From assembly GCA_000697335.1 (NCBI GenBank), contig JNEM01016709.1, positions 1 through 49,435 of the forward strand: a stretch of DNA of 49,435 nucleotides, read 5' to 3'. Every line of letters starts with the position of its first letter. The first letter of the stretch is position 1. Of the stretch, positions 24,214-34,073 are shown one piece after another. Source of the DNA: Conidiobolus incongruus B7586. Its lineage: Eukaryota > Entomophthoromycota > Entomophthoromycetes > Entomophthorales > Conidiobolaceae. The notes below the pieces were generated by a model. It made no database searches, was not told the DNA's origin, and saw only the letters and a program-made list of their open reading frames with translations. The position numbers and the translations under genes are program-made.

Positions 24214-25748
24214 TTATAAAAACTCAATTAAATCAAACCATCCTATACCAAATTCTTTTCTATTATCCTTAGCAACGCCTGAACACATAATAACACTCAC
24301 ATCAGTATCGACAACCCTCATACAATTAAACTTGCGAACTGGATCCAACTCAAAATTCTGCACCAAAGTGCCATTCTGATCACTTTTGGGACTCAGCTTC
24401 TTACCAAATTCCCAAATCTTTCTTACCATCGTTACCAGAATTCACCACCACATTCTTATCACTTTTCTCTATCAGTTCCAAATTTGTGATCATATAATTG
24501 TGGGCCTCACCAAGGTTGTAACATGTCCACTCCATCTTGTGGGACTTTGGAGGCAAGTATTTGTAGAACACTTTGATGGATCTATCGCCACACCCGCAGA
24601 AGATTTGCTTGGTATCGCCGGTGAGTTGGAAGCTATTAACGAATGGAGGATTGATCATCTGTTGAACTCCTCCGTTGTATTTGTTACCTAAGTCGTAATA
24701 TTCAGCTAGTAAAATGTAAATTTAATTTATATGTTTGATATTAATAGACATGTATATATAAGAATACCCAGATTGTAGAATTCAATAGGTTTGGGTTTGT
24801 TAAGGTCCCAAATTCTGAGATAGTTGTCATATCCTCCAGTTATCACTAGATATATGATTAATATAATTCGATATATTTTATATTATATTAAAATGCCTTG
24901 AGTTGTTTTCTCTCCAATAAATTTGACATCCATAGCAATCTAATAGAATATTAATAAATGAATATATTGTTATAATTATTCATTTACCATTTCATGAACT
25001 TTTCTAGTTCCCTGAACTTCCAATCCATTCCCACTACATTTAAAAGTTCTCAACTCTCCCTTATCATTCACAATTGCCAAAGTATTATTATTATGATTTA
25101 AAACCATCTAATAAAATATGATTAGCATACCATCTTAGTGATATATATAATATACATTGTTAACTTCTTCTCCGACTTCCAACACTTGCAAAAGTTCATT
25201 ATAAATAAGATTGGTGTTCCTGAGATCATATACGTATAACTATCAACCATTAATAAAAACTATTTAATTATAATATGTATGTTATTTTATCGCCACTACT
25301 CAAATAAATGTAAGGTAATGAACTGGATCCATTAAATAATACACTTGATACCTAACAAATCTGCTGTTAATAAATAATCATATAAATGATAATAAATTAA
25401 TAATTACAGAATCTAACAGTCCCACAATACTCCTAACATTCTTTTGAGTTCTAATATCAAATAGCCTACTGGCTTTATCATCTTTTTATATTGTTAACTA
25501 ATATCCTAAACTATTTGAATTTTGTAAATTACTTAAACCAGTTAATACATGATTAGGACCTAAGAATGAAGTGTCTGGGGAAAGTTTAAAATTTTCAACC
25601 GTATCTTTATGACCTGATATCCAAAATTTAGCCTATTTTGAGTTATTAATTGTTATTAGTTAGTAATAAAGATATTAATATATTGATAATTATTCAATTA
25701 AAATAAATCTAGGATATATGATTTAGATAAATTTACCTTTTTAATCAT
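24214..25748 (-). CDS. WDR53-like WD40-repeat protein, nine exons, with one extra base
   Basis: Exons (minus): 25748-25737, 25632-25539, 25481-25408, 25351-25286, 25239-25156, 25107-24988, 24939-24897, 24845-24768, 24705-24214. The repeats follow the WDR53 pattern: G-H-K-D-T-V, V-S-S-V-L-F...L-Y-V-Y-D-L-R, E-E-V-N-N-M-V-L-N-H, I-T-G-G-Y-D-N-Y-L-R-I-W-D, then I-N-P-P-F-V-N-S, F-C-G-C-G-D-R-S-I-K-V-F and G-N-D-G-K. WDR53 forms a beta-propeller; in animals it is linked to DDB1-CUL4. Oddities: intron 4 (25285-25240) has no GT in a usable frame and seems to be AT-AG; intron 7 (24896-24846) is GC-AG. The exons sum to 1063 nt, one over a multiple of three: an extra base near 24418-24424 shifts G-N-D-G-K-K out of frame with I-W-E-F-G-K-K. 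The last 70 codons after the shift remain open and coding-like. Either a sequence error or a recently damaged gene. Confidence 0.8.
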
Positions 25749-25928
25749 GGTTAAAATTATTACTTTTTTGATTTATATATATGAATTTACAAACTTTAAT
25801 ATCAATTTATTTTATAATTTCTATTTTTACTTTTATTAATTATTGATTTTGTAATATTTTTAATTAAATTGTCATTGAAGCACCTTTGAATGACTTGACA
25901 ATTTGGTATAACCATCGCGAATACACAA

Positions 25929-26288
25929 TCAAGACTTATGTGATTGATCACTCTCATCAATATCGTCCTCATTTCTACCTTTTGTCTCTCTATACAACTC
26001 ATACAAAGTATGCACCTGATCCTCACTCAATTTCTTCAATTTCTCCTCTCCCAAAGACTTACCCCAATCCCCATCTGAATTCAACAATTGCTGACGTTTT
26101 AGCTCGACTAAGTACATATTCCATTGACGGTGGAATCCTTCGAGATATGGGTCACCTAATTGTAAATCTTTGTGACGTTTGAATTCTTCAAGAACATATT
26201 TATCCCCAAGGAATCGTAGATCTTTGGGCAGAGTACGGTGAATACGAAATATTGATCGCAGGAGTTTGACACCTTGTAATGATGACAT
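25929..26288 (-). CDS. SDH7: Succinate dehydrogenase assembly factor 3 (Acn9/Sdh7)
   Basis: A 119-aa single-exon protein. Mitochondrial matrix LYR-family chaperone that helps insert or protect Fe-S clusters of the Sdh2 subunit of complex II. The family core is clear: I-F-R-I-H-R-T-L-P-K-D-L-R-F-L-G-D-K-Y-V at about 14-33, then E-F-K-R-H-K, D-P-Y-L-E-G-F-H-R-Q-W and M-Y-L-V-E-L. The ATG at 26288 is chosen; the open frame upstream begins only at a TTG. Where relatives have a Leu-Tyr-Arg, this protein reads K-L-L-R-S-I-F, so the Tyr of the LYR tripeptide is missing. The C-terminus is acidic (E-D-D-I-D-E-S-D). It lies 180 bases upstream of the WDR53-like gene, same strand, and 108 bases from tRNA-Met. 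Confidence 0.93.
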   Translation of the reverse strand: MSSLQGVKLLRSIFRIHRTLPKDLRFLGDKYVLEEFKRHKDLQLGDPYLEGFHRQWNMYLVELKRQQLLNSDGDWGKSLGEEKLKKLSEDQVHTLYELYRETKGRNEDDIDESDQSHKS

Positions 26289-26396
26289 TTTTATATTAAA
26301 ACATGTACCCAAAAAATAAACATATAGAATGAACTTATAAAAATAAGGATTTTGAAATATTATGGGATGGAAAAAGATATGAATAAAAAATCAAAA

Positions 26397-26469
26397 TGCT
26401 CCCTGTCGGGTTCGAACCGACGACCTCGAGATTATGAGACTCACGCGCTGCCAACTGCGCCAAAGAAGC
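26397..26469 (-). tRNA. Elongator tRNA-Met(CAU)
   Basis: 73 nt on the minus strand, from GCTTCTT to AGGGAGC plus discriminator A. Anticodon stem TGAGT... with loop CTCATAA (CAT), variable loop AGGTC, T arm GTCGG-TTCGAAC-CCGAC. The normal T loop and G1-C72 pair set it apart from the initiator at 20873. No intron. Confidence 0.95.
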
Positions 26470-27052
26470 ATGCTTCATTCCATCCGAGTATTTATTTCAA
26501 TATTATCTTCAATTTTAACACTTTATATTTATAATTCTCAGAAATCTTACTTTTTTCATTGATGAACTTTTTTTCATTGAATTTTTTAACCTATTTTTTA
26601 TTTAATATTTAATTTTTTTCACTTTCTACTATTATATCAATTTTTTACTCTATTTCGGTTTATTTTATATTACCCATTTATATTAAAATATATAAATCTT
26701 AATCTAAATTTCGTAATTCATATTAAATATATCAACAAATTGTTTAAACAATATTTTGAATCACTATTACACTTTAAATAATATAATTAAATATTCTATT
26801 ATTTTTATATACTTAATCTTAAATATTTATCAAATTAAATTAATATTGTTAATGCGTAATTAATAATAAAGTGATTAATGTTGATAATTTAATATATAAT
26901 AGTAGTTTTAATAATTCAAATAATAAACATTTACTAAGATGTAATTACAAAATCTTTCGAGTCAAATTTGACTTGACAAGATGTTATTTTCTAATTGTAT
27001 TCACTCATTAATTAAATACATATAATAGTGTGGTTATTTATAAAGTGTGGTA
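26470..27052. other. AT-rich intergenic, nothing seen
   Basis: 5' flank of tRNA-Met and 3' flank of the coiled-coil gene. No open frame. Confidence 0.6.
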
Positions 27053-28030
27053 TTAGGATTTCGTCGTAGATGCAGGATCTTCACCATCCTTATAATTAAT
27101 ATCGATGTTATCTAAAATCCCGCAAATTTTCTTTAAATCCTTCGAATTGGATACTAATTTGTTCATGAATTCACTCGTCTCCTGCAGGATACGCTCCAGT
27201 TCGTATTTGGAATACTGTGCCCTTTCTTGAACTAATCGCTTTAGACTCTCTTGCTCCGGCGATATCACTCTCGTTTTGTCCGAATCGTCCCCATCCAATT
27301 TGGCGTTTCTGGAGGCTTCGAGGTTGAGACGCTCGTTCTCGTCAGTCAAGCGCTCATTCTCCAATTCGAGTCGTCGCAAACGCTCTTCGTAAATCTGTAA
27401 TTTGCTATCCAAACTCTCGTTGCTCTTCTCCGCCTGAATGCATCGAATCGTCACCGATTTCAACTTAGATAGCGCGTCGGCTTTTTGTAAATTTAGTTCA
27501 TTTAATTCGTTGGTTAATTCGTTGATATGAAACTGGGCCTTGGATAATTGCTTGGATATTGTATCATTGTTAGCTTGGGATACTTTCACCTGCTTTTCGA
27601 GTTCTTGAATGCGAAATAAAGCCAATGTCAAATCGTTAGGAAGACTAATACTATTCTTTCTGGAATTGGTCTCAGTATCCAACGTCTCTTCAACTAAACT
27701 CAACGGGGAAGGCTGAGGCTTCGAAGGTAGATGAGATATTGACGAACTAGAAGAGTCGTTCATATATGAAACATCTAAAAAAACCGAATTGAGTGTAGGG
27801 CGACTTGGAGAGTGAGTGGAATTGCGATAAGTATTGTATTTGGGACTGGCCTCCCTCGAAGCCCTAGCAGTGGTGTTTGAATGACTAAAATCCTCCAAAT
27901 TAAAACTGGCAGCTGTGGTAGTGTTCGCAAAAGGACCCTTCTTTCTCACACTCTCGTACAGTGCAGGGTGGGGTAATGGACGAGATTGTGGAGATGGTGA
28001 AGGTTTAGAATTTTCAAATTGTGACATCAT
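27053..28030 (-). CDS. Coiled-coil protein of unknown function
   Basis: A single-exon frame of 325 aa, much richer in GC than its flanks, starting M-M-S-Q-F. Two adjacent ATGs (28030 and 28027) could serve. Residues 1-125 are rich in Ser, Pro and Asn with clusters such as S-S-S-S-S and S-P-S-R-P, likely disordered and phosphorylated. Residues about 131-246 form a long coiled coil (L-E-K-Q-V-K-V, N-E-L-T-N-E-L, L-E-L-E-N-E-R-L-T-D-E-N-E-R-L-N-L-E), and about 260-305 a second helix with R-L-V-Q-E-R and E-R-I-L-Q-E-T. No catalytic motif or membrane segment. It could be a cytoskeletal, spindle-pole or eisosome-type scaffold, but I do not recognise the family. Divergent from the PDI-like gene with 1.5 kb between. 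Confidence 0.8.
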   Translation of the reverse strand: MMSQFENSKPSPSPQSRPLPHPALYESVRKKGPFANTTTAASFNLEDFSHSNTTARASREASPKYNTYRNSTHSPSRPTLNSVFLDVSYMNDSSSSSISHLPSKPQPSPLSLVEETLDTETNSRKNSISLPNDLTLALFRIQELEKQVKVSQANNDTISKQLSKAQFHINELTNELNELNLQKADALSKLKSVTIRCIQAEKSNESLDSKLQIYEERLRRLELENERLTDENERLNLEASRNAKLDGDDSDKTRVISPEQESLKRLVQERAQYSKYELERILQETSEFMNKLVSNSKDLKKICGILDNIDINYKDGEDPASTTKS

Positions 28031-28067
28031 TTATTATACTTTATATAATATTCTGTATATATTATTA

Positions 28068-28103
<36 letters not shown>

Positions 28104-29545
28104 GATTAATTAAATGGAATGAATTAAAAGTTAAGGAGAATATAAATTTTACGAATACTTTAATATTGAATTACACCTTTTAGGAATATTGTGACTTAAA
28201 TATTTCAATAAGTTTATGGGATAATATTTCTAATATTAAACTTAAAAGCTCTAAATTGAAAAATTAGTGTATTAATATCATAGGATAATTAAATTTAGTT
28301 TCTTAATCCAAGTTGGAGAATAAACTAAAATTACTTAGGTTCATGAATATACTGATTTATTTCAGATTCAATATTCTTTTTTATTTCAAATTTAATCCGA
28401 GGTATATCTGTCAACATTGATTCTATAATTACATCATTCTATTTGCAAAGATTTTTTGTACAATATAAATACTAGTTTCAATCTTTAGCTTATATTTAAT
28501 ATGGTTAAAATGTATGATGTATATCAGCTATATGTTATAATATAATTGTATTACACAATACAATTTCTTTGTATAACCATAATCTTGTCAATAATTTCAA
28601 TGTAATTTCAGTCACTTGTAATTGGTTTCTCATTATATATAGTCCAATTCCAAAAATTAAACTCAATTTGCATCATTATAAATATTGAAATTCATTAATT
28701 AATATATTTTAACTTAAAAAATAATTATATCACAATTTTATTCATGATAACCATATCATTAGAAATATATTTTTTGACAACATTAAATCAACTCTTTTGA
28801 ATTGACGAATCCAAATATCCTATATCAGTATAACAATCAAAATATGGTTTCTTTGATATTTTATTTTAGTACAATATTAAATATTTAGATATTATTCATA
28901 TTTTTCTTGCTACAATAATATTGTTTTAAATTTATTTCAATTTCAAATCATTTTGAGGATTTTTTATTGTCAAATCAAAATTCAACATTGTTTTCAAATT
29001 TGAACCCTCAAAAAATTGATTATCATATGATCAAATTCTACAGAGCATCTCAGTTAAAAAGAGATAATATTCAAATAATAGTTAGGTTAAAGTATTATGT
29101 TATAGAATAATACCCTATTAACCAATTTGTAGACATTGTAATAGCTTTACAAATATTTTTTTCATATATTATTTTCATAACTAATGGATTCAATAATGCT
29201 GATTTTAAAAAAAGTAAAAGATATTAATTAACTAATAATTTACCTAAAACGATTCTTTGTTGATAATATTAAATGCAGCAGAACCATAATGATATAAATA
29301 TTATTCTTTGGATAGAATATATATATATATAGAATATTATAGCAAAATTGTAAAAAGGTGTATATATTTAATATCAATTTCATCATTAATTTTGAAACAT
29401 GTGACCTCAATTTCATTCCAAATCAACCAAATAGTCCTCACCCCAAAATTTAGTATAAAAAGATAAAAATTCCAATTTCATTTTATTATATTTTTATTTA
29501 AAATAATAATATTTATAATCAAATTTAAAATATATATATTGAATA
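28031..29545. other. Divergent intergenic region
   Basis: Lies between two divergent genes. It holds the ATT tract at 28070-28103 and, on the PDI side, TATAAAAA at about 29454-29461, some 90 bases before the ATG, preceded by TCCTCACCCC. The middle is AT-rich with no open frame. Confidence 0.5.
28070..28103. repeat. (ATT)11 microsatellite
   Basis: Trinucleotide tract about 40 bases upstream of the coiled-coil gene's start, probably in its 5' UTR or core promoter. Confidence 0.9.
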
Positions 29546-31449
29546 ATGAAAATAACTAATTGGTTAAGTTCATTAACCCTATTTTCAGCGATTCATTTTG
29601 TAAATACCGAAAATGTTGAGCTTGACGATAGTAATATGTTGGATACTATTCAACATGGTACTTGGTAAGTCATAATCTGCTTATTGAATTTAGTTATATT
29701 GACTGATATTTTAGGTTTGTCAAATTTTATATTGACGATTGTAAACCGTGTGAAAGCTTAGGTAAACATGAAAAACTTCATATTATTCAATTCAATTTTT
29801 GGAATTCACTCATCAACGTTAGCATCCCATTGGGAAACTGTGAGCTCCCAATTAACTGAATGGAGTAAGGAAAACGATTTCCATTTTGCATCAGTCCATT
29901 GTAATAAGAATATTGACCTCTGTAACGATAAGAAAGTTGACAGTTATCCCACTCTTTACGTTTTTCATAATGGAAATTATATTGAGGAGTATAGCGGTAA
30001 TAAGGAAGTGGACGATTTGGAACAATTTGCAAAGGCTCAAGCTGAAAAGTTCAGTGCTAAGACTGAAGCTACTAATGATGGTACTGTAGCTCAAGAACAG
30101 GCTGCTGAAGCTGAATATCAGGAACCTGTTCCCAATCCCGAGGGTAAGACCGTCGAATTGACAGCTGCTAATTTCAAAGAGGTAAATGGAATAGATGTAT
30201 TAATTACTCAATGTATTCTTACAGATTTAGCAGAGTGTTTCATCTGGCCCTTGGTTTGTTAAATTTTACGCTCCTTGGTGTGGTCATTGTAGAAATTTAG
30301 GTAAATCAACACATGTAATAATATAAGCATATATATTCATATTATATACACTTTTTAGCTCCTGATTGGGAAAAATTAGGTGAAGAGCTCAAAGGTCAAG
30401 TCAATGTCGGTTCCTTGAACTGTGACGATGCTGATAAAAAACCATTATGTCTTGAATATGGCATTAAAGGCTATCCTTCTCTTTTATTCATTCGACAAGG
30501 ATCTCATAGGGAACATTATACTTCCAGAAGCTTAGAAGAACTCAAGAAAGCCGCTCTGGAAGCTTTATCTCCCCAACAAAATATCTATTTAGACGATATT
30601 ACTAGCAAGCAATCCGATGATAAAATATTCTTTGTATTTTACAATCCTGATCGCTCATTCTTGAAGATCAATCCTGATGTTCTTGGATCGTTAACCAATT
30701 TGAACTTGAGAATTCCCACTTACTTCACTGAAGACACCAGAGTTACCAATCATTATTTCTTTGAAGATAAGCCTACTCTTTTCGTTGTCAAGGACAAGAG
30801 AACTCAAATTTTTGATGGTGACTTGACCAAGGCTGACGATGTATTATCTTGGATGAAAAGCAACCAGCATCCTCTCGTCAGAGAAGTTGTCAAAGGAGAT
30901 TTGGAAAACACTTTCAGCAAGACTGATAAGGAGGTTCTTATGGTCATCTACAATGATAAAGAAGAAAAACAGGTCAAAGCTTCCAAAGATTTCGAAGACA
31001 TTGCCCATATCTTGAAGACCCATCACGAAAAAGAATTTGGCGACATGTTATTTGCTAAGTATCCAGCAAGCAGAATGAACGAAAAGCTTAAGGGCAGCTT
31101 CGGTGTGCACCCCTCCGTTCTCCCCATTGTGATATTCCTAAACTACAACGAATCATCATACTATGACACCGACATTCATAAGAAGTACATCCCTGTGAAC
31201 CAAAAAGCAATTATTAAATTCACTCAAGAAGCCCGTGAAGGCAAATTGGAACTCCACACCAACACTTTTGGCCAAGATATCAAGCGCATCATGAGAGCTT
31301 CCTACTACGAATGGAGTTCCTTTTACCACAACTATCCCTACTACACCATTGGCGTCCCTTTCATCCTTGTCGCTCTAATCGTTTTTGCTATATATATGGG
31401 TAACGAGACTCCCCAGTACCAACAGCTCGAATCTAAAAAATTGAAATAA
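29546..31449 (+). CDS. Membrane-anchored protein disulfide isomerase-like protein, five exons
   Basis: ER thiol oxidoreductase expected to form or reshuffle disulfides in client proteins. Exons: 29546-29664, 29715-29761, 29823-30181, 30231-30300, 30359-31449; all introns GT-AG, 48-61 bp; 1686 nt, 561 aa. The N-terminus ([19 protein letters not shown]) is a signal peptide. Thioredoxin domain 1: [13 protein letters not shown], with C49-K-P-C52 and Asp-Asp where A-P-W is usual; cis-Pro in S-Y-P-T-L. Domain 2: [12 protein letters not shown] at 184-195 (classic C192-GHC-C195), cis-Pro238 in G-Y-P-S-L. Redox-inactive thioredoxin-like segments probably follow. A transmembrane helix is at about 528-546, and the last four residues K-K-L-K form a dilysine ER-retrieval signal on a cytosolic tail. 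Layout resembles yeast Eps1 and TMX3 types rather than soluble PDI. Confidence 0.9.
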
Positions 31450-31590
31450 TTTGTTTTATTTTTAAATTAATAAAAATAATGATATATTATAAATACAAAG
31501 AATGATAAAAAATATGATATGTTTGATATTGTAATTGAGAAATTTAAGATACTAAAAAAATGAGAGAATATATTATTAAAACAGATGCAT

Positions 31591-31662
31591 CACCCAACGT
31601 GGGGTCGAACCCACAGCCTTGAGATTAAGAGTCTCACGCTCTACCGATTGAACTAGCCGAGC
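31591..31662 (-). tRNA. tRNA-Lys(CUU), with a short T loop
   Basis: 72 nt on the minus strand. Anticodon stem TGAGA/TCTCA with loop CTCTTAA (CTT), D arm GTTC/GAGC. The acceptor stem GCTCGGC/GTTGGGT holds four G-U pairs, including the first pair. The T arm reads GTGGG-TTCGAC-CCCAC: six loop bases where the other three tRNAs in the window have seven. It may still work, or be a tRNA pseudogene. Confidence 0.85.
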
Positions 31663-32477
31663 ATATTTTTTTTTAATATTGATAATATTTGTAAATATAA
31701 AAATTATATTTTTCAAATATCTTTCCAATATTCTAACATTCTAATATTAATCAATTATTTCTTATTCCTAATAAACTTTGTTATTTCATATCTTTAAAAT
31801 CTGATTGATTTTAATTATTATTTCATATTTCTTAGTCTTAATATTTAATATCTTTTTATTTTATTATTTTAAATTTCTTCTCCAAGTCTTTCATATTGTT
31901 TTAATTCAAGCTATAATATTGGCAAAGTAATTTAAGAGGATTTGTCTGAATCTGGTCTTGTTTATTAGGTGAATAAAAAGAATGGTATTTATATTGAATT
32001 AAAGCTAAAAAGGAATAACAATTGATTTGAAATCAGTAATGATGCTGATTACTGTATTGAGTAGCTATGTGTATGTGTTATTTGAAATATAGAATAGAAT
32101 TAATAAATTAAAACTATACATCAATTGTATCATTAGTAATAATGTTCATATCTCAAATTTGCAGATCTTACAATATCATCATGTTATTAAATTTTTTACA
32201 TTGTAATAAATTATTCATGCAATATTATCAACAAATATTGTTTTAGTATATGAAAAAAATTTATTGATGAATTGAATTAATCATATATATAAATTTTATA
32301 TATTATTTATATTTCATTCTATTAATAAATAGAAAACTAAGTTGTTTAAATAATATTAAGTATTCAAACTAAGATATAAGTTACAGTATTTCTTTTTAAA
32401 ATGAATTTTTTTGAAATCAAAAGTATCATATAAATATGGTTTTATTTAAATATGAATTAATAATTATCTGGAATATT
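31663..32477. other. AT-rich intergenic, nothing seen
   Basis: 3' flank of the first transporter gene. No open frame or repeat recognised. Confidence 0.6.
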
Positions 32478-34073
32478 TTAATAACCAAGATTTGTAGAAA
32501 TTCCAGTCAATGATCGATACTTAAGTAGCCAACTTAGTATAAATCCAAACACACTGATACCTAGCAAAAAGTAAAATATCCCTCTCAAAGCACCATAATA
32601 TGCAATTTGAGCATCAACAGGGATTGGTAGAGTAATTTCAACTGCTTCGTGACCGCCACTTCCAATAAAATATGGGAAATCGACTAAGATATTATTAACA
32701 ATAGCACCAGCAATGGTTAAACCAATAGTAGCACCAATATTAAATGTAAAGTTGAAGAAACTGGCTAAAATGGCGACATATTCGGGATCAGAAGAAGCTT
32801 GAGCGCCAACCAAAATCATTTGCATACCAAAGCCGAGACCGATTGCTAAGACAATTGGGAATAATATCATACACCAATTGGGTAAAGAGGGAGAGATCAT
32901 ACAAAGCAAACCTGTGCCAACCATCATTAGAGTGGTTCCAATTCTAATAGGAATTCTGAAGGATTGAAGTTTACCCCCGATAAATCCTGCTATCATGGCA
33001 ACAATTGATACGATTACTAAAAATGGAGCTAATTGATAGCCTGATTCACTGGCGGAGAAGCCACGAAGAATCTGATAGTATACAGGAAGATAGTAAACGA
33101 CTGTAAATTGATTAAGACCTAATATTAAATCCAAAATACAGCATATAATTACGTTAGAATTAAACATTTTGGGTGGTAAAATAGGTTCCTGAGCAACCTT
33201 GCATTCAATATAAGCAAAAACGATCAAAGAAACAAAAGTCAAGCATAATGGAATTAATACTTGATATGAAGACCAAGGATAATCTTTACCACCCCATGTA
33301 GTACTTAACACAAAAAGAACAATCGATATACTGAGAGTAAGTACACCTAATGCATCAATTCTCTTTAATTTACTTGGCAAAGATCCTTCAGTCCAAGGCA
33401 AGGGCATAATAAAAATAACAATTATAGCTAAAATGGCAGTAACAGGTAAATTTATATAAAAAATAAATCTCCAGCTGATATGATCAACGATCAAGCCACC
33501 CAAGATTGGTCCTAACATATTACTAATAGCAAAACTAACACTAATTAAACCGAGATACATAGCTCTTTGTTCCAATTTGACCACATCACATATAATAATA
33601 AAAGAAACAGAGATCATACCACCACCACCAATACCTGCAATGGCACGAAAAACAATCAGCATTACAACATTAACAGCCAATCCACATCCCAAGCTACCGA
33701 TGGAAAAGCAGAAGAGAGAGAAGAGCATACACACCTTCCTGCCAAAGATATCCGAAAATTTACCATAGAGAGGTGATAACACTACAATGGTCATAAGGTA
33801 CGACGTAGCAATCCATGTAAGAGAGCCTTGAGCATTCAAATCATCCGTGATTACTTCATTAGCCGTGGACAAGATTGTCTCATCAATACCTGCAATGAAG
33901 ACGCCTAAGAAAATTCCAATCATTATCGTAAACATTTGTTTTTTAGAGAGTTGTGGAGGTTCTACGATATTTTGGTTCGCCTCCAAATCTGGAGGTATTG
34001 TACTCAATACCTTCTTAACTTCAACCTCAATCTCCGATAGTTGAGATTCTATACTTGAAATTTTTTCTTTCAT
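32478..34073 (-). CDS. MFS transporter, DHA2 family (14-TM drug:H+ antiporter), copy 1
   Basis: A single-exon 531-aa protein of the plasma or vacuolar membrane, expected to export drugs or move basic amino acids with a proton gradient. The first 44 residues are hydrophilic and cytosolic. About 14 membrane segments follow. Family motifs: A-G-I-D-E-T-I-L-S-T-A at 61-71 (TM1, acidic residue D64), L-T-W-I-A-T-S-Y near 85-92, motif A G-K-F-S-D-I-F-G-R-K at 104-113, the Gly-rich A-I-A-G-I-G-G-G-G-M, motif C-like L-G-P-I-L-G-G-L at 187-194 and W-R-F-I-F-Y-I-N-L-P at 201-210. Length is normal for DHA2 (500-600 aa). It is very similar to the gene at 39015-40604 along its whole length except the N-terminal tail. 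A TGACTCA lies 216 bases upstream. The substrate cannot be deduced. Confidence 0.92.
   Translation of the reverse strand: MKEKISSIESQLSEIEVEVKKVLSTIPPDLEANQNIVEPPQLSKKQMFTIMIGIFLGVFIAGIDETILSTANEVITDDLNAQGSLTWIATSYLMTIVVLSPLYGKFSDIFGRKVCMLFSLFCFSIGSLGCGLAVNVVMLIVFRAIAGIGGGGMISVSFIIICDVVKLEQRAMYLGLISVSFAISNMLGPILGGLIVDHISWRFIFYINLPVTAILAIIVIFIMPLPWTEGSLPSKLKRIDALGVLTLSISIVLFVLSTTWGGKDYPWSSYQVLIPLCLTFVSLIVFAYIECKVAQEPILPPKMFNSNVIICCILDLILGLNQFTVVYYLPVYYQILRGFSASESGYQLAPFLVIVSIVAMIAGFIGGKLQSFRIPIRIGTTLMMVGTGLLCMISPSLPNWCMILFPIVLAIGLGFGMQMILVGAQASSDPEYVAILASFFNFTFNIGATIGLTIAGAIVNNILVDFPYFIGSGGHEAVEITLPIPVDAQIAYYGALRGIFYFLLGISVFGFILSWLLKYRSLTGISTNLGY

Noticed and set aside
30415-31449. PDI C-terminal frame as a separate gene with its own start
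   Set aside because: The first codon is TTG; the frame joins upstream exons through normal GT-AG introns to give a full two-domain protein with signal peptide.
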